Below, one piece after another: positions 13,104 to 13,414 of a DNA stretch of 13,414 nt (positions are counted from its first letter, which is position 1; every line of letters starts with the position of its first letter). Source of the DNA: CAYSLC01 sp964431545. GTDB taxonomy: Bacteria; Desulfobacterota; Desulfobacteria; Desulfobacterales; JAABSP01. The notes under the pieces were generated by a model. The model made no database searches and was not told where the DNA came from. It saw nothing but the letters and a program-made list of their open reading frames with translations. Location: the NCBI GenBank assembly GCA_964431545.1, contig CAYSLC010000149.1, positions 1 to 13,414 of the forward strand. Direction: 5' to 3'. The position numbers were made by a program, and so were the translations under genes.

Positions 13104-13132
13104 AGTTACCTCGTTTGGGACGAGGTTGTCAA
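13104..13132 (-). promoter_or_regulatory. Candidate LysM-gene promoter with inverted repeat in the spacer
   Basis: On the minus strand a perfect TTGACA (13127-13132) lies about 75 bases upstream of the LysM ATG. The -10 region 17 bases on is poor (GTAACT, 13104-13109). Between them lies a perfect inverted repeat with seven-base arms, ACCTCGT (13108-13114) and ACGAGGT (13120-13126), separated by five bases. The weak -10 and the symmetric element in the spacer suggest a regulator-controlled promoter; the regulator is not identified. Confidence 0.4.
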
Positions 13133-13149
13133 GATTTTCCGCCCAATAC

Positions 13150-13182
13150 AAAAACCCCGCGCGGCCGTGCCGCGCGGGGTTT
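13150..13182 (-). terminator. Intrinsic terminator of groEL
   Basis: A perfect 14-base-pair GC-rich stem (arms 13152-13165 and 13169-13182) with a three-base loop. On the minus strand it is followed by T residues (plus-strand A run 13150-13154). It lies 70 bases after the groEL stop and separates groEL from the LysM promoter region. Confidence 0.88.
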
Positions 13183-13251
13183 CGTTCCTTCTTCAGGGCC
13201 CCTTGCCGATCCCGGGGGAGCTTGCGCTTCGGTGGAGGGCGACGGAACGGC

Positions 13252-13414
13252 CTACATCATGCCGCCCATACCGCCCATACCGCCCATGCCGCCCATGCCG
13301 CCGCCCGGAGGCATGGCGGGTTCCTGCTTCTCCTCGGGCTTGTCGGCGACCATGGCTTCGGTGGTCAGCATGATGGACGAGACGCTGCCGGCGTTCTGCA
13401 GAGCGAACCGGACC
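13252..13414 (-). CDS. groEL: Chaperonin GroEL, C-terminal end (partial)
   Basis: Only the last 54 codons are in the window; the gene continues beyond the right edge. The visible sequence runs VRFALQNAGSVSSIMLTTEA, then MVADKPEEK, then the hallmark Gly-Gly-Met tail (GGGMGGMGGMGGMGGMM) before a TAG stop at 13252-13254. The SIMLTTEA-MVADKPE segment is nearly invariant in bacterial GroEL, and the GGM-repeat tail projects into the chaperonin cavity. GroEL forms the 14-subunit cytoplasmic folding chamber together with GroES. groES would be expected upstream of it, outside the window. A strong terminator follows at 13150-13182. The identification is certain; start and regulation cannot be seen. Confidence 0.97.
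   Translation of the reverse strand, partial: VRFALQNAGSVSSIMLTTEAMVADKPEEKQEPAMPPGGGMGGMGGMGGMGGMM

Noticed and set aside
13258..13315. Short tandem repeat of GCCGCCCAT/GCCGCCCATACC units at the right edge
   Set aside because: It is simply the coding sequence of the GroEL Gly-Gly-Met tail, not an independent repeat element.

Overview
The window is GC-rich bacterial chromosome carrying housekeeping and accessory genes on both strands. Gene content fits a deltaproteobacterium-like (Desulfobacterota) organism: a YqeY protein next to a charged coiled-coil protein, FmdB zinc ribbons, a RLAN/ATP-grasp plus GCS2 cluster, and a LysM protein beside groEL with a GGM tail. This placement is an impression from content, not a measured phylogeny. 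Layout: (1) 2-1477, plus strand: a PPC/DUF296 protein, a GatB/YqeY protein and an unrecognised coiled-coil protein. (2) 1521-5305, minus strand: an MBL-fold hydrolase, a remnant of an MscS-type channel gene, an AT-richer Rpn-family nuclease/transposase gene, an intact MscS-family channel gene, and two FmdB-type zinc ribbon genes. (3) 5666-10259, plus strand: a tightly packed five-gene operon. (4) 10276-11259, minus strand: a D-2-hydroxyacid dehydrogenase. (5) 11399-11797, plus strand: a four-helix membrane protein of the phage-holin-4 type. (6) 11847-13414, minus strand: a secreted LysM protein and the 3' end of groEL with its terminator. The operon at 5666-10259 is the most interesting part. 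Its last three genes encode a C39/papain-like peptidase, a RLAN plus RimK-type ATP-grasp ligase and a GCS2-type glutamate ligase. As I recall, comparative genomics has linked these three as a predicted amide-bond-forming system of unknown product. Two further genes sit directly upstream. One looks like an RNase H fold of the phage terminase nuclease type that has lost all three catalytic acidic positions. The other is a small protein with a possible winged-helix segment. I do not know of a description of this five-gene combination. Two further points stand out. A 3'-terminal piece of a second mscS-like gene survives immediately downstream of the Rpn gene, with homology starting at the Rpn stop codon, so the Rpn gene appears to have replaced the rest of a duplicated channel gene. 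The intact mscS starts ten bases after the U-tract of a strong intrinsic terminator and has no visible Shine-Dalgarno sequence, which leaves its expression unexplained.
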